DNA of 64,000 nt from Papilionanthe hookeriana x Papilionanthe teres. Taxonomy: Eukaryota > Streptophyta > Magnoliopsida > Asparagales > Orchidaceae. The stretch is from NCBI GenBank assembly GCA_022702705.1, contig CM040430.1, positions 13,836,310 to 13,900,309 of the forward strand, given 5' to 3'. The position numbers and the translations under genes are program-made. The notes beneath the pieces are model-generated. The model saw only the letters and a program-made list of their open reading frames with translations, did not search any database and was not told the DNA's origin. Position 1 is the stretch's first letter; the number at the start of each line of letters is the position of its first letter. Shown one piece after another: positions 43,282-56,114 of this stretch.

Positions 43282-45903
43282 CTCACCCTCTCGGCCAAAG
43301 GAGGTGCTGAACCAGACCATACCAAAACTCTGCCAAAATCATTCCAGATCACTCTCCACACATAGAGCACTTGATCCCCACTGAATTCCAGCCCCAATTC
43401 CTCCAGGTCGAGCTCGATTTTGAGCTCAAACTTTAGCCTAAAACCAGGACACTTCTTCACGGTGAGCCAATCCCCAAATCGATTGGTCCTACACCTTCAC
43501 TGGACCAAGAGGAGAAGTTTCCCATTGAAAGCCCCATCTCCGGAGCCACCCGGTTGCTCAGACCTCCAAGCTTTGTGATCGGCTGTGGTGACTTTCATAG
43601 CTGAGACAATTCACCAGGCCGAGGGACTTCATCCGGAGCTTACTTGGACCCAATCGAAGGTGACACAACTCTCAGATCGAAGCTTCACTTCTCTGAGCAA
43701 AGGTATGGACTCCCTCTTCTTCCCGAGCTTCCGGAGATTCTCATTTTAATTTGAGCCAATTTAAATGCATGTTCACCGTATGGATGTGTTCGTCTCTTCA
43801 AGACGAATCCATAGTAGCATAAGAACACGAAAATCCGTTGAGAATCGAGAGAGTTCTTAGGGTTAGAGTGTGGACGGTCACGGGATCGCACCCGGTCATA
43901 GACGATGACCGAGAACCGTCGGATCGCGCGTCTATTGGGTGGACGGCTTGGATTGCGTCGGACCGGCAGATGGTACGTGAACCGCGGGGCCCCGGACAGC
44001 CGAGTCAGATGGCGGCGCCGAACCAGGGAGCGACGCGTGTCGATTCGGAGCCGCCGAGGTTGAGTCAGCGCCGCGTGGATAAGTAGATAAATAGGGTATT
44101 TTCTGATTTATTTAAATCCCAGAACTTCAAAAATCCATATCTTTGTGTAGAAAAATCACAAAAATAAAATAAAAATACCCTCTTGCTCAGTGAACAGAGG
44201 AGAATAATGTGGAAAAGAAATTAATTAATTTTGTTTAAGTACTTTATTTTTAATTAATTATTTACTCCCTGCATTGTTTTAATTCTCCATGCATTCATAC
44301 AATTCACCATGGCATGAGACCATAGGGCTTTTGAAGCCTTCGAACTTGGGAACATTCCCTGAATTTTCCAAGGTCGAGGCCATCTCTGTGAAAAGTTATT
44401 GATTTTTCAAATATATGTTGCTGTTTTGAGTATTTTAATTCCAAAAATTAGCATGTTGTGAAATAAATTCTAGGAAAATTTGGTGATGTTCCTTATGACT
44501 AGAGAACCCTAGGAAAAATGGGACTTGAGTTAATTCACTCAGATTAACCCTAATTGGCCTAAATACCCAAAATTGAACTTTAATTAATTAGAGTTAACCA
44601 TAGATCAAATTGACTTGAAATCAATTCTCCACTGACCTTTGGGATTAGAGGAATCCACCATAAAAATTTCAAGTCAATTGGACTTGGTTAGCCCTACTAA
44701 ATGGGTTGATTAAGCCATTTAGATAATTTAAACTTTGAAAATTCATAACTTTCAAAATACTTTTCAAAAATTCACCAAATTGGTTTTGGAGCCTCTCTGA
44801 TATTAGGGGAATTTAAGAAAATTAAAATTGCAATTTTCTAAAAAAGTTGATTTTTTATCATTATTTTAATATTTTAATAATTAAAAAATAATAAAAATTA
44901 CAAAAAATAGCAAAATTCACCAAAATGTCACATTTTGAATTCTAACTACTTAGGAACAAACCCCATATTTTTCTTATGTCTCTAGGTTGAGATATTAAAT
45001 TTTAAAGCCTTGGGGTAATTTTTAAAATTAAAAAATACATTTTCTAGCATTTCCACTAAAATAATTCCAATAAATTAAGGAAAAATTAGAAAATTGTAAA
45101 ATTTGGTTCTCTAGAATCCTTGATATCAGAGAGAATTTTAAAAATTATAAAATTCATTTTTTAACTTATATTCTATTTTTAAATTAATTAATACTCCAGA
45201 ACTTAAAATAATTTTAATAAATAAAATATAATTCAAAAAATCACAAAAATTGGTCCAAGTGGTCCTCTTGTCATTAGGAATGTCCCATAATTTTCTTAAG
45301 GACAGAAACTTCCCTTGGTCATATTATTAAATTTTCCTTGGAAATCCTTATTTTCCACCAAAAATAATTACATAAATAAATTAAATACAGAAAAATCACA
45401 TTTTCTCCTCTAATGTCTTCATTGACATATGAGTAAAGCCACATAAAAATTTTAATTTCATCTGAGCTCAATTTAGTGAGTTATGAGATTATTAAGCTTG
45501 AAGGGAAAAATGGTAATTAAAATTTTAACCCTTAATCAAAACTTTAGGCTTAATAAAATGAAAAGGTAAAATATTTGATCTTAATCTGATTTGGATGATT
45601 GAAATTTAAATAATTAAAGGGTAGAAACCTATTAAACAATTCAAAAAAAAATAATTAAAATAAACCTTAATAAAATAATTACTTAAATTTTGGAAGAATA
45701 ATAAAATTGGAATTATTAAAATAGGGATATTATTAGGAAGAGATTTGTTCTTTAATTTAAGAATCCCTAAATTAATCATTTCAATAATATTTAATCCCTA
45801 ATTAAAATGATAATCCAATCTTAAAATTTAAAATGTTAAAAGATTTAATCATTAAATTAAATTAAAGTTAAATTATCTAAAGAAAATCCCTTTAAAATAA
45901 AAT

Positions 45904-46259
45904 GTTAAATTAAATTAAATTAAATTAAATTAAAACCACATTAAATTAAATTAAATTAAATTAAATTAAATTATATTAAATTAAATTAAATCAAATTAAA
46001 TTAAATTAAAATTAAATCATATTAACTTAAATTAAATTAAATTAAATTAAATTAAACTAAATTAAATTAAATTAAATTAAATTAAAATTTAATTAAATAA
46101 AATTAAATTAAATTAAATTAAATTAAAACTAAATCAAAATTAAATTAAATCAAATCGAATTAATTTAAGCTAAAGCATATCATATTAAATTAACTTAAAT
46201 TAAATTAAATTAAACTAAACCACATTAATTTAAGTTAAGTTAAATTAAATTAAATTAAA
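45904..46259. repeat. AAATT microsatellite in LTR2
   Basis: Same array as 25403-25790, shorter by about 30 bp. Confidence 0.9.
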
Positions 46260-48389
46260 TATAACATAACCTAAGACATGAAGAATTCAAAATAAATCTA
46301 AAATAACTTGAACACTATTCCAAACTTAAATCATTAATTTGAACTTAAATTTGAATCACAAATCATTAAATATCATTTTGCCCTTAGGAGCTTTTACTAT
46401 TATAACTCCTAAATGGAATATCAAATGAAATGTCACTTCACTCATAAGGATATTCAAACATCCTAATTCACTGAGCAAGAAATAAAACTTAACTTAAACA
46501 CCCTGGCTAATTAATTCACTACGCACAATAGAATTTATTTGGACTTAGGACAATTCCCGAAATATTGAAAAGATGTTTAAGATTCGTCTTAAACACTTCC
46601 TCAATATGATGGAACGTCCTTAAGAATAAATTGAGCTTAGTTGTTCTTTGGTGAAGAAAATCATCCTTAAAAACCAAAAATTGAAGACCTAGACGTCATA
46701 GGAATGACTAGCTATAGGATTAGGATTTTGGTAGAAAACCATAACCCTTCCCTTAGCTTTACCTAGGAAATTGCTATAAATGCTTAAATGCTCTAAATTG
46801 TATTTTAAGTGCGACTTGGGATGACGGGAAGACCCTTCGAGTACGCTTTTATTTTATTGCAATTTATCTTACTCGCAATTCATTTATTCGTGTTGCACTT
46901 TACCTTTCTTGCATGATAAACAACGATTGCATGAAAACCTACACCTTTAGGACGTAAACTAAAACAGAAACCCATAACTAAATTAAAAGACACTACAAGA
47001 TAAAATTAACCGCCACAACATTCAAAATATAAAACAACTCAAAATTTAATCACAAACAGAAAAACAAAACTACAACTACAAATAAATTAAAACGTCTCAT
47101 TGAATGATCGGGAATACCTCGGATGATGTAACCCACGTGTTGCTAACGGGATTTCCCACGGTCTAAATGAAAGTGCGGAACTCATTTAGTTGAGTTTAGC
47201 AAATTCATCTGGACTAAGTGAATTCGATGAAAATAACGGTGCCGGGATGACGGAACCATGGGATCTTAATCGGTTCTGTTTAATCAACTCTAAGACCTGT
47301 TTTAATTAAAACATTAAAGACACATGGAAATTAAGACTTTCTCTAAAACCAAACACTTCCCTCATCTCTTGATTTATCACCTTCTACAACTAAACCTCTG
47401 CAACAACAAGGAGCTCGGAGCATGGTGGGCAGCACGGCCATCGTCATCAGCAAAACCTGAGTCTACTTCAGCAAAACTTTCTTAGAATTAAATAACCAAG
47501 CCATAGGACTTCGAGGTAGTTTGCTTGGTGCAACATAAATCCTCAACTCTTCGTTAGGCATTTGCATGATCATGTCATGTAAATTAAGCCCTAATCGGTC
47601 TTAGGACTCCGAGGTAGTCGTCCGATACGACATAAACCCTCACATCTTCAAGGCTATTTGTATGATTTTATCATACAAATATAAGTCCTAACTAATTAAA
47701 ATTGGCAAGATCAAAATACTAAATAAACATTAGGGCTTTCCTAAATCCAAGCCAAACAATAGGATAGTCGGGAAATTACCGAAGTTCTCTTCGAATCTGT
47801 GATTTCTCCTACCTTTCTTCCCTTGAATTCCCAAAACAAAATGTTCCAAACTTGATCCATTTTCGATTGAAATTCTAAAATTCAATCCCTTGAAAACTTA
47901 AACTTTGAAATTCTTGAGAGCAGAACTACTGATTATTATCGAGAGTTTTCTTAGGTGATTCCTATCACTTAAGATGTAATTAACTATAGGGGCTTGCCCT
48001 TATAGGGAATTTTAAGAACCAAGGTAATATAAACACTGTTTAATGTTTTCATATTAAACAGGGGAATTTGTCGGCTTATAAAATTGGTTCGCAAATCAAA
48101 CGGATGTCACAAACTTCTCTAGTTTATTTAATCGAGCCTCATTATCAAGCGAGTGTCTATTCTTCGGGATAGATACACGGTTTGTAGTGCGGCGCTCGTT
48201 TATATAAACTATTCGGGATGTGAGATTAGTTTGATTTCATATCTTAAAATTTTCAAATTCAAAATTATTTTCAAAATCAAATACTACTTTTCAAATTATT
48301 TATTTAAATTAAATTAAAATTCGCCGACAATTTCTGTAGGCGACCCCCTTTTCCAAATAAAACACCATAACTCAAAAATAAGCCGCACA

Positions 48390-48394
48390 AATTC
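48390..48394. repeat. Target-site duplication of B, right copy
   Basis: AATTC; identical to 20394-20398. The C sequence after it continues the C sequence before LTR1, as the comparison with A at 8035-8110 shows. Confidence 0.9.
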
Positions 48395-48815
48395 ATATCT
48401 TTGCACTTTAAGCATTTTTGTCTTTTTGAAATTTGCAGGTTCTCTTCAAAATCTCTAACTTCAATCGTCTCGTAATATTAAAATTCTTTCTACACACATA
48501 CAGTTTAGAAAATTTGCTGGGGTAATGAAATTTTAAAACAAGTATATAAGACTAAACATTTAACAAAAACAACTAACTACACTACATTGGACATATGCAT
48601 TTCACAATCACAGAACAAACAATTTACTAATTTAAACTAAACAATTCACAAAGTCAATTACTATTGCAGATATTACCAACATTCAGAAATAAAAATGCAA
48701 ACTACCAAATAAACACATATCACAGAAAATAACACATAGTCCACAACACAATACAATACAGATCAAAATTCATCAAACAAATACACAAATAAATACACAA
48801 ATACATCACATCAAA
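48395..48815 (-). other. 3' non-coding module of C, continued
   Basis: Matches A 8060-8473. A/T-rich, no gene. Confidence 0.7.
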
Positions 48816-49977
48816 TCAGACATTAAAATCCCATGCAATGTCTTCATAACCCTGGTCATATGGAGGATTGGGTTGATACTGAGTATACCTAAGGCACTCT
48901 GGAAAAGTCACATCTGCCTCTCCTCTGTAATATCTAGCCTGAGCATCGTAATAAGCCATCTCAAAATCTAAATGCCATTTGAAGATACTCACTATCATGA
49001 TCATGTCTTCTTTCTAGCCCTTCAATCCTGTGATCAATCCTTTCTAATTTTTCATCTAATTGTTCAAAGCTTTTCATTTGCAGGGTCATGGCATTTATCA
49101 GATCATACAAGGTAAGGGAACCGGAGGCAGGAGGGTCATAACTAGTAGAAGGGATATCTCTACTAGTAGTTGGTTCTTTACTCCTACTCCCTGATCTCCA
49201 TTCCTCATGGGATGTATAAGTCTTTATATTTCCTTTAGTAACGGGTTTCATAGGATAAACCCATTCCTCATCATTTCTAGCTTCAACTCCCGACAGTTGA
49301 CAAAGTGCATAAATAAGGCCTGGATGCTCTATAGATCCACATGTCTCACTCCTCGTAGTAGCCATAATATTCTTATAGATTATCTTCCCCACATTAATTC
49401 TTCTATTGTTCTGGATACAAAAATTCAGAAAATATCTCTCTCCCTCGAGACTTCACTATGATGGTATGTAGGTAGCAGAGTTGAACAAATGAAATAATGC
49501 CATGTCTTAGCATTGACATCATCATGGACAATGGAAAGTTTACCCGTTCACGATTTTTAATTTTCCAAACTCCTTTCCCATCAGTAAGAAAGTCAATAAC
49601 ATCTTCCAATGGACCTTCCATTGTTCCAAAAGTTTCAAACTCGCTAGTATAATAATCTTGAAGCTCGTAAAAAGTATTAATTCTATTAGCACTAAATTTG
49701 ACAGAGAAACCCCTTACTTGGACAGGCTCGTCCTCAACTTGAGTCAGATTTGAGTAAAATTCTCTAACAACTTCGACAATAGCTTTGTTGGTTCTATAGC
49801 AGAAATTCTCCCAACCTCTCTCCTTGATTACTTATTCTACCACTCCTCCAGGATTCTCAAAAACTCTATCTTGAATACACTTCTTACTATGGAAAAGTGA
49901 AGTGTACTCGATTGGGCTTTTGCATTAACGAATCTAGTTTCGTCAAATTCAAGTCTTCTCTTTTGTCTTGGAGCCAT
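48816..49977 (-). pseudogene. ORF-b of C: 'putative plant transposon protein' family
   Basis: Starts MAPRQKRRLEFDE at 49977, like ORF-b of A. In order: VVREFYSNL (about 49750), VQVRGFSVKFSANRIN, MEGPLEDVIDFLTDGKGVW (49621), HPGLIYALCQLSGVEARNDEEW (about 49320), a Ser/Thr-rich linker with SRDIPSTSYDPPA, a coiled-coil-like segment (49000-49060), and the tail VTFPECLRYTQYQPNPP ending in WDFNV. Frameshifts lie near 49900, 49500, 49400 and 48980. The protein family has no established function. Confidence 0.8.
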
Positions 49978-50346
49978 CGTTCGATCTATCAAATTACAAA
50001 AAATTCCAACTAATCTCTAAAATAATAACACAATGGCTCTTAAATGGGGTTTAAAACAATCTAAATCAATTTTCATGAATTCCTTCCAAGTCTTTTCTCC
50101 ATATTTTCAAATTTTCCAAAATTTCTCAATGTGGAAGAAATTCATGGTGAAAATAAAAAATTTGTACATAGGAGTGAAGCACTTACAAAGGGAAGATGAA
50201 ATCTGGTGTTAGAATTGGTTGAAATCACTCCAAATCCAAGATCTCTCAAGCCCAAGGTCAGTTTTTCGAGTAAAAATGGGAAGAAGATGATGAATAGTGG
50301 CTTTTGACAGGTCCAAATTGCGGTAAATAGGTATTTTTCGTGACCG

Positions 50347-50381
50347 CGCCGTCGGTGGAATCATTCGCGCCGTCGGCGGGC
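50347..50381 (-). promoter_or_regulatory. Paired GC-rich palindromes upstream of ORF-b (C)
   Basis: CGCCGTCGGTGG at 50347 and CGCCGTCGGCGG at 50368, 21 bp apart, 370-404 bp upstream of the ORF-b start. Same spacing and distance as in A and D. Confidence 0.55.
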
Positions 50382-50382
50382 T

Positions 50383-50987
50383 TGCTATACCTAAAATATA
50401 TAGTATTTTTATGCACATTTTATACCTATTTTTAATGATATTGCACTTTAATGGAAGGTATTTTGTGTTTTTCTTACAGGTATGATTAAAATGGATGGTC
50501 ATGATGAAAGGAACAAAATTGAATCAAATTTGGAGAAAAAAAATGAAAAATAAAAAACCACAGTTAAAAATCGAGATTCAAATGGATTTGGCTCCAATTT
50601 CAAACGGGATGGGATGCAACTCTTGGTGGTAACGTCCATAACTTCCTTTAAGCGGCAAGTTTGAATGAAGAGGTGTGTTCCTTGGTAGATACATCGAATC
50701 TGGACACATTTTGAAGAGAGACTAAGACACCTTTTGGTTTACTATTTAAAGAGAGTCTTAGGAAAGATTTAAGAGAGGCAATTTGAGGAGACTCTTCCAC
50801 AGCATTTTGAAGAGTACTTCCATTGTTCTTCCACTGCATTTTAAAAGTTTTTATAGAGTAAGAGTAGAGAGTAGAAAGGAGAAAAGGGTCGGAGTGAAGT
50901 ATTCTTCTTCCCACTTCTTTTCTTTCTTTTAGTTTAGTTTTTATTGAAGTCTGAAGTCTGTATTCTGAGTCAATGGAGTTGGGAGAC
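50383..50987 (+). mobile_element. LTR E, first 605 bp of a third Athila-like LTR family
   Basis: Begins TGCTATACC after GGGCT and keeps the 5' landmarks of the S1 family in order: AATGATATTGCACTTTAATGGAAGG (50436-50460, matching S1 at about 672-695), then a TATA box (CTATTTAAAG, 50742-50751) and a leader-like AGAG-rich stretch. It lacks the GC palindromes. LTR3 breaks it at 50988, and its remainder must lie beyond D, outside the window. Whether it is a solo LTR or part of an element is open. Confidence 0.65.
50742..50751 (+). promoter_or_regulatory. TATA box of LTR E
   Basis: CTATTTAAAG, 360 bp from the LTR start, a position similar to that in S1. Confidence 0.5.
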
Positions 50988-53250
50988 TGTCGGCATATTT
51001 TTGGGTTGAGTGTCGTATTTTGAAAAGGAGGTCGCCTACAGAAGTTGTCGGCGAATTTTTTAATTTAATTTAAATATATAATTTGAAAAGTAGTATTTGA
51101 TTTTTGAAAATAATTTTAAGTTTGAAAATTTTAAGATATGAAAAATCAAACCGATCTCACATCCAAAATAGTTTATATAAACGAGCACCGCATCGCAAAC
51201 CGTGTATCTATTCCGAAGAATAAACACACTGCTTGATGATGGGGCTCGATTAATTAAACTAGAAGATTTGAGACATCCGTTTGGTCCGTGAACCAATTTT
51301 ATAAGCCGACAACTTCCCTTACTTATATAAAGAAATTAAACAGGGTTTATATTACCTGGGTTCTTAAAGTTCCCTATAAGGGCAAGCCCTTATAGGTAAT
51401 TACATCTTAAATGACGGGGATCACTTAAGAAAACTCTCGATAATGATCAGTGGTTTTGCTCTCAAGAATTTCAAACTTTAAGGTTTTCAAAGGATTGGAT
51501 TTTGGAAATTTCAAAAGGGATTAGATCAAATTTGGAACAATTTATTTCAAGAATCCAAAGGAAGAGAAGTAGGAGAAGCTGAGGATACAAGAAGAATCTT
51601 GGCAACTTCCCAAACTATCCTATTGTTTGGCTTCAATTTGGGAGTTTATTTAATGTTGCAATCCTGCCAATTTTATTTATTTAGGTCTTATATTTGTATG
51701 ACATAATCACACAAATAGCCTCGAAGATGTGAGGGTTTATGTCGTACCAAACGACCACCTCGGAGTCTTAAGACCGGTTAGGGCTTAATTTGCATAACAT
51801 GATTATGCAAGTGCCTAACGAAAAGTTGAGGAATTATGTTGCACTAAGCAAACTACCTCGAAGTCCTATGGCATGGTTATTTAATACTAAGAAAGTTTTG
51901 CTGAAGTAGACCCGAGTTTTGCTGACGACGATGGCCGTGCTGCCCACTATGCTCCGAGCCCTTTGTTGTTGCAGAGGTTTAGTTTTAGAAGTCATAAATC
52001 AGGAGATGAGAGAAGTGTTTTGGTTTAGAGACAATCTTAAAATCCAAGTGTTCTTAATATTTTAATTAAAACAAATCTTAAAGTTGTTTAAACAGAACCG
52101 ATTAAGATCCCACGTGTTCCGTCATCCCAAAGACCGTTATTTTCATCGAATTCACTTAGTCCGGATGAATTTGCTAAACTCAACCGAATGAGTTCCACAC
52201 TTTCATTTAGACCGTGGAAATCCCGTTAGCAACACATGGGTTACATCATCCGAGGTATTCCCGATCATTCAACGAGACGTTTTAATTTAATTGCAATTGT
52301 AGTTTTGTTGTTCTGTTTGTGATTAAATTTTGAGTTGTTTTATATTTTGGAATGTTGTGGCGGTGAATTTTTATATTCTGGTGACTTTTAATTTAGTTTT
52401 GGTTTCAGTTCAGGGACTATCCTAAAGGTTTTAGTTGTCATGCAACAGTCTTGTTTAACATGCAAGAAAAAGTAAAGTACAGTGCATGTAAGTAAATTGT
52501 AATAAAATAAAAGCGTACTTGGAGGGTCTTTCCGTTATCCCAAGCTGCACTTAAAACACATGTTAAGGCATTTAAATATTTCAACAAATACCTAAGTAAA
52601 GCTAAGGGAAGCGTTTTGGCTGTCTACTAGAATCCTAATCCTATTGCTAGTCATTTCATATGACGTCTAGGTTGTTGGTTTGGTTTAAGGATGATTTTTT
52701 TCATCAAAGAACAATTAAATTCAATTGTTCTTCTAAAACATCTCATCATATTGAGAAAGTGCTTAGGATGGGTCCTAAACATCTTTTCAATATTTCCGAG
52801 ATCATTTTGAGTCCAAGTAAATTTAGTTGCACATGTGAATTAATCATCCAGGAGTTTAGTTAAACTTTGTCTCTTGCTCAGTGAACCTGGGTATTTGATT
52901 ACCTGATGAATGAAGTGATATCTCACTTAATACTCTATTTAAGAGTTATAATAATTAAAGCCTTTAAGGGCAAGTTGGGTTGTTGAGAATTTTAATCATT
53001 CTTAATTTAAAGTTGAGTTAATGATTTAAAGTGATTTAATTTAATTATGAGGTTTTAATTAATAATTTTAAGTTTGGAATAGTGTTCAAATTATTTTAAA
53101 TTTAATTTAAATCTTTACACTTTCAATTATCTTAGTATTTCAGATTGATGTTTATGTTTTAAATTTACTTAGATAGAAAGAGGTGTTGAAATATTGATAT
53201 GTTTTGTTTTAACTCTTAATGATTTCATTTAAGTTTGTTGTTAAATGATT

Positions 53251-53408
53251 TTAATTTAATTTAATTTAATTTAATTTGATTTAATTTAATTTTATTTTAT
53301 TTAATTTAATTTAATTTTAATTTAATTTTAATTTAATTTTAATTTAAATTAATTTTAATTTAATTTAATTTTAATTTCAATATTTTAAATTTAATTTAAT
53401 TTAATTGT
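53251..53408. repeat. AATTT microsatellite in LTR3
   Basis: Complement of the AAATT array of LTR1, shorter and interrupted. Confidence 0.85.
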
Positions 53409-56102
53409 TAAGGTGTTAATTTAATTTAATTTAAACTTTGACTTGACTTAATTTAATATAATTTAATTTAACTCCAAGATTTTAAATTGGATTTTAATTA
53501 TTGGACCATTTAACATTTTAAGCTTTAATTCACTTAAGGGTTATCTTCTTTTAATTTTTAATTTATTTAATTTGGATTATTATTTTAATTTTTAATTAAG
53601 AACTAAATATTATTGAAGTGACTTATTTAGGGATTTTTAAACTAAAAACTAAATATCCTCTTAATAATATCCCTATTTTAATAATACAAATTTTAAATAT
53701 ATTCTTTCCAAAATTTAAATTATTTAATTAATTAGAGTTTCATTTTAATATTTTCAAAGTGTTTAATGGGTTTCTACCCTTTTAATTTCCCTAAATTTCA
53801 ATCATCAAAGAGAAAATTAAAATCAAATATTTTACCCTCCATTTTGATTAAACCTAAAGTTTTAATTAAGGGTTAAAATTCTTTAATTACCTTTATGCCC
53901 TTTTAAGCTTATTCATTTCATAACTTACTAAATTGAGCTCAAATGAATTTAAAATTTTTATGTCACCTCACTCACATGTCAATTAAGACATTAGAGGAGA
54001 AAATGTGATTTTTCTGACTTTAATTTATTTATATAATTATTTTTGGTAGAAAAGAGGGGTTTTCAAAGAAAATTCAACAACATGACTAAGGTAAAGTTTC
54101 TGTCCTTAAGAAAATTATGGGATGTTTCTCATGACCAGAGAACCACTTGGATCAATTTTTGTGATTTTTCGAATTATATTTTATTTATTATAATTATTTT
54201 GAGTTTTAGAGTATTAATTAATTTTAAAATAACATAAAAATTGAAAGATAGATTTTATATTTTTCTTAAATTTCTCTAACCTCAAGGAATCGAGAGAAAC
54301 AAATTTTATAATTTTATAATTTTTGTTTGATTTATTAGAATAATTTTAGTGAAAAAGGTTGAAAATTCATTTTTTAATATTAAAAATTACATTAAGCCTT
54401 TAAAATTCAATATCTTATCCTAGGGATTTAGGAAAAATATTTGGTTTGTTCCTAAGTGATTAGGAGTCAAAATGTGACATTTTTATGATTTTTAATATTT
54501 TTTAATTATTAAAATATTAAAATATTGTGAAAAAATCAATTTTTTTATAAAATTCTAATTTTAATTTTCTTGAACTCCCCTGATATCAGAGAAGCTCCAA
54601 AACCATTTTTGTGAATTTTTGAAAAGTATTTTTGGAGTTATGAATTTTTAAAGTTCCATTTTTCTTATGAGGCGTAATCAATCCGTTTGGTGGGGTTAAT
54701 CAAGTCCAATTGATTTCAAAATTTTATGTAAGGTTCCTCTGACCCTAAAGAGCAATGGAGAATTGTTTTCAAGTCAATTTGGTGTGTGGTTAACCCTAAT
54801 TAATTCAAATTCAATTTTGGGAATTTAGGCCAATTAAGGTTATTATGAATGAATTAACTCAAAATATATTTTTTATAGGGTCCCCTAGTACTAAGAAACA
54901 TCACCAAATTTTCCTAGAATTTATTTTACATCGTGCTAATTATTGGAATTAAAATACCTAAAACAGTGATATGAACTTGAAAAATCAATAACTTTTCACA
55001 GAGATGACCTCTAACATTGAAAAATTCAGGGAATGTTCCCAAGATCAGAGGGTTCAAAAGCCTTATGGTCTCATGCCATGGTGAATTGTCTATGCAATTG
55101 GAGAATCAAAACATTGGAAATAGTAAATAAATTATTAAAAATAAAATACTCATCCAATTAATTTGATTTCTTTTTCACATTATTCTACTATGTTCATGCG
55201 AGAAAGAGGGTATTTTTAGTTTATTTTTGTGATTTTTCAATGCAAAGATATGATTTTTTAAGTTCTGGGTATTTAAATAAATAGAAAATAGCCTATTTTC
55301 CTACTTATCCAACCCGGCGCTGACTCAACCTCGGCGGATCCGAAAGCTCGCGTGTCGCTCTGTGATTCGGCACCGCCATCTGACTCAGTGCTCGAGGGGC
55401 TCGCGGTTCACGTAACATTCCCTGGTCTGGCGCAATCTGAACCGTCCGCTCGATACACGCGCGATCCAACGGCTCCTGGTCATCGTCTACGACTGGTGTG
55501 CACCCGTGACTGTCCACACTCAAACCCCAATATCTCTCTCAATTCTCAATGGATTTTTAAGTTCTTATACTCTATGGATTTGTCCTGAAGAGACGAACAC
55601 ATCCACACGGTTTATAAGCTATGAAATTAACCCAAACAAAATGGAGAATTGTTGGAAGCTTGGGAGGGAGAAGAAGTCAATACCTTTGCTCTGAGAAGTG
55701 AAGCTTCAATCAGAGAGTTGTGGCACCTTCGATTGAACCCAAGGAAGCTCCAGATGAAATCTCTAGCTCTGGGTCATTGTCTAAGTATGAAAGTGACCAG
55801 ACCCGATTTCAAAGCTTGGAGGCTGGACCAACTGGGTGGCCTGGGGAGGGGACTTTCACTGGGGAACTCCTTCTCTTGGTCCTATTCAGGTGTGGGTGAG
55901 TTTAATTTGGATTTGGTGGAGGTTCCAGAGATGTCCTGATTTTTGGGTGGATTTTCAACTCAGAAATTTCGCTCTGTTAATGGGGTTTAGAGCAAAGGAA
56001 CACTGGGGATCAACTGCTCTGGGTTAGGAGAAGGTCCTGGAGCAATTTTGGCAGAGTTTCCTTAAGGTCTGGTTCATCACCTTGTTTGGCTTAGAGGTGA
56101 GT

Positions 56103-56114
56103 GGGTTTAAATAG
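56103..56114 (-). promoter_or_regulatory. TATA box of LTR3
   Basis: The minus strand reads CTATTTAAACCC, unchanged despite divergence around it. Confidence 0.6.

Larger units (their letters stand above)
20399..48389 (+). mobile_element. Element B: Tat/Ogre-like retrotransposon with giant LTRs
   Basis: LTR1 (20399-27922) and LTR2 (40891-48389) are about 7.5 kb each and very similar. A PBS follows LTR1, and the genes lie on the plus strand in the order ORF1, gag, protease, RT, RNase H, archaeal-type RNase H, integrase, AlkB-like ORF. The duplicated RNase H marks the Tat group (Ogre, Retand and relatives). The total is 28 kb with flanking duplication AATTC. The 3' end of the internal region is rearranged: 0.5 kb of C sequence lies between the 83-bp repeats and LTR2. 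All long frames are broken by small indels. Confidence 0.9.
40891..48389 (+). repeat. 3' LTR of B (7499 bp)
   Basis: From TATTGACCTC (TG mutated to TA at the first two bases) to GCCGCACA, followed by AATTC. Collinear with LTR1. Many of the differences sit at CTG/CAG sites (see findings). The AAATT array is about 30 bp shorter. No gene in it. Confidence 0.92.
5300..50382 (-). mobile_element. Element C: Athila-like element, split by A and B, truncated by E
   Basis: C starts at 5300 with TGAACC inside the gag of Z; the preceding TTCCC (5295-5299) would be its left target duplication. Reading right: 3' LTR (5300-6163, then 18613-19440 after A), polypurine tract (19441), 3' non-coding module (19458-20398), then, after B, the rest of that module (48395-48815), accessory ORF-b (48816-49977) and its upstream GC motifs (50347-50381). 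At 50383 it is broken by LTR E. Its pol, gag and 5' LTR would lie beyond the window. Confidence 0.85.
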
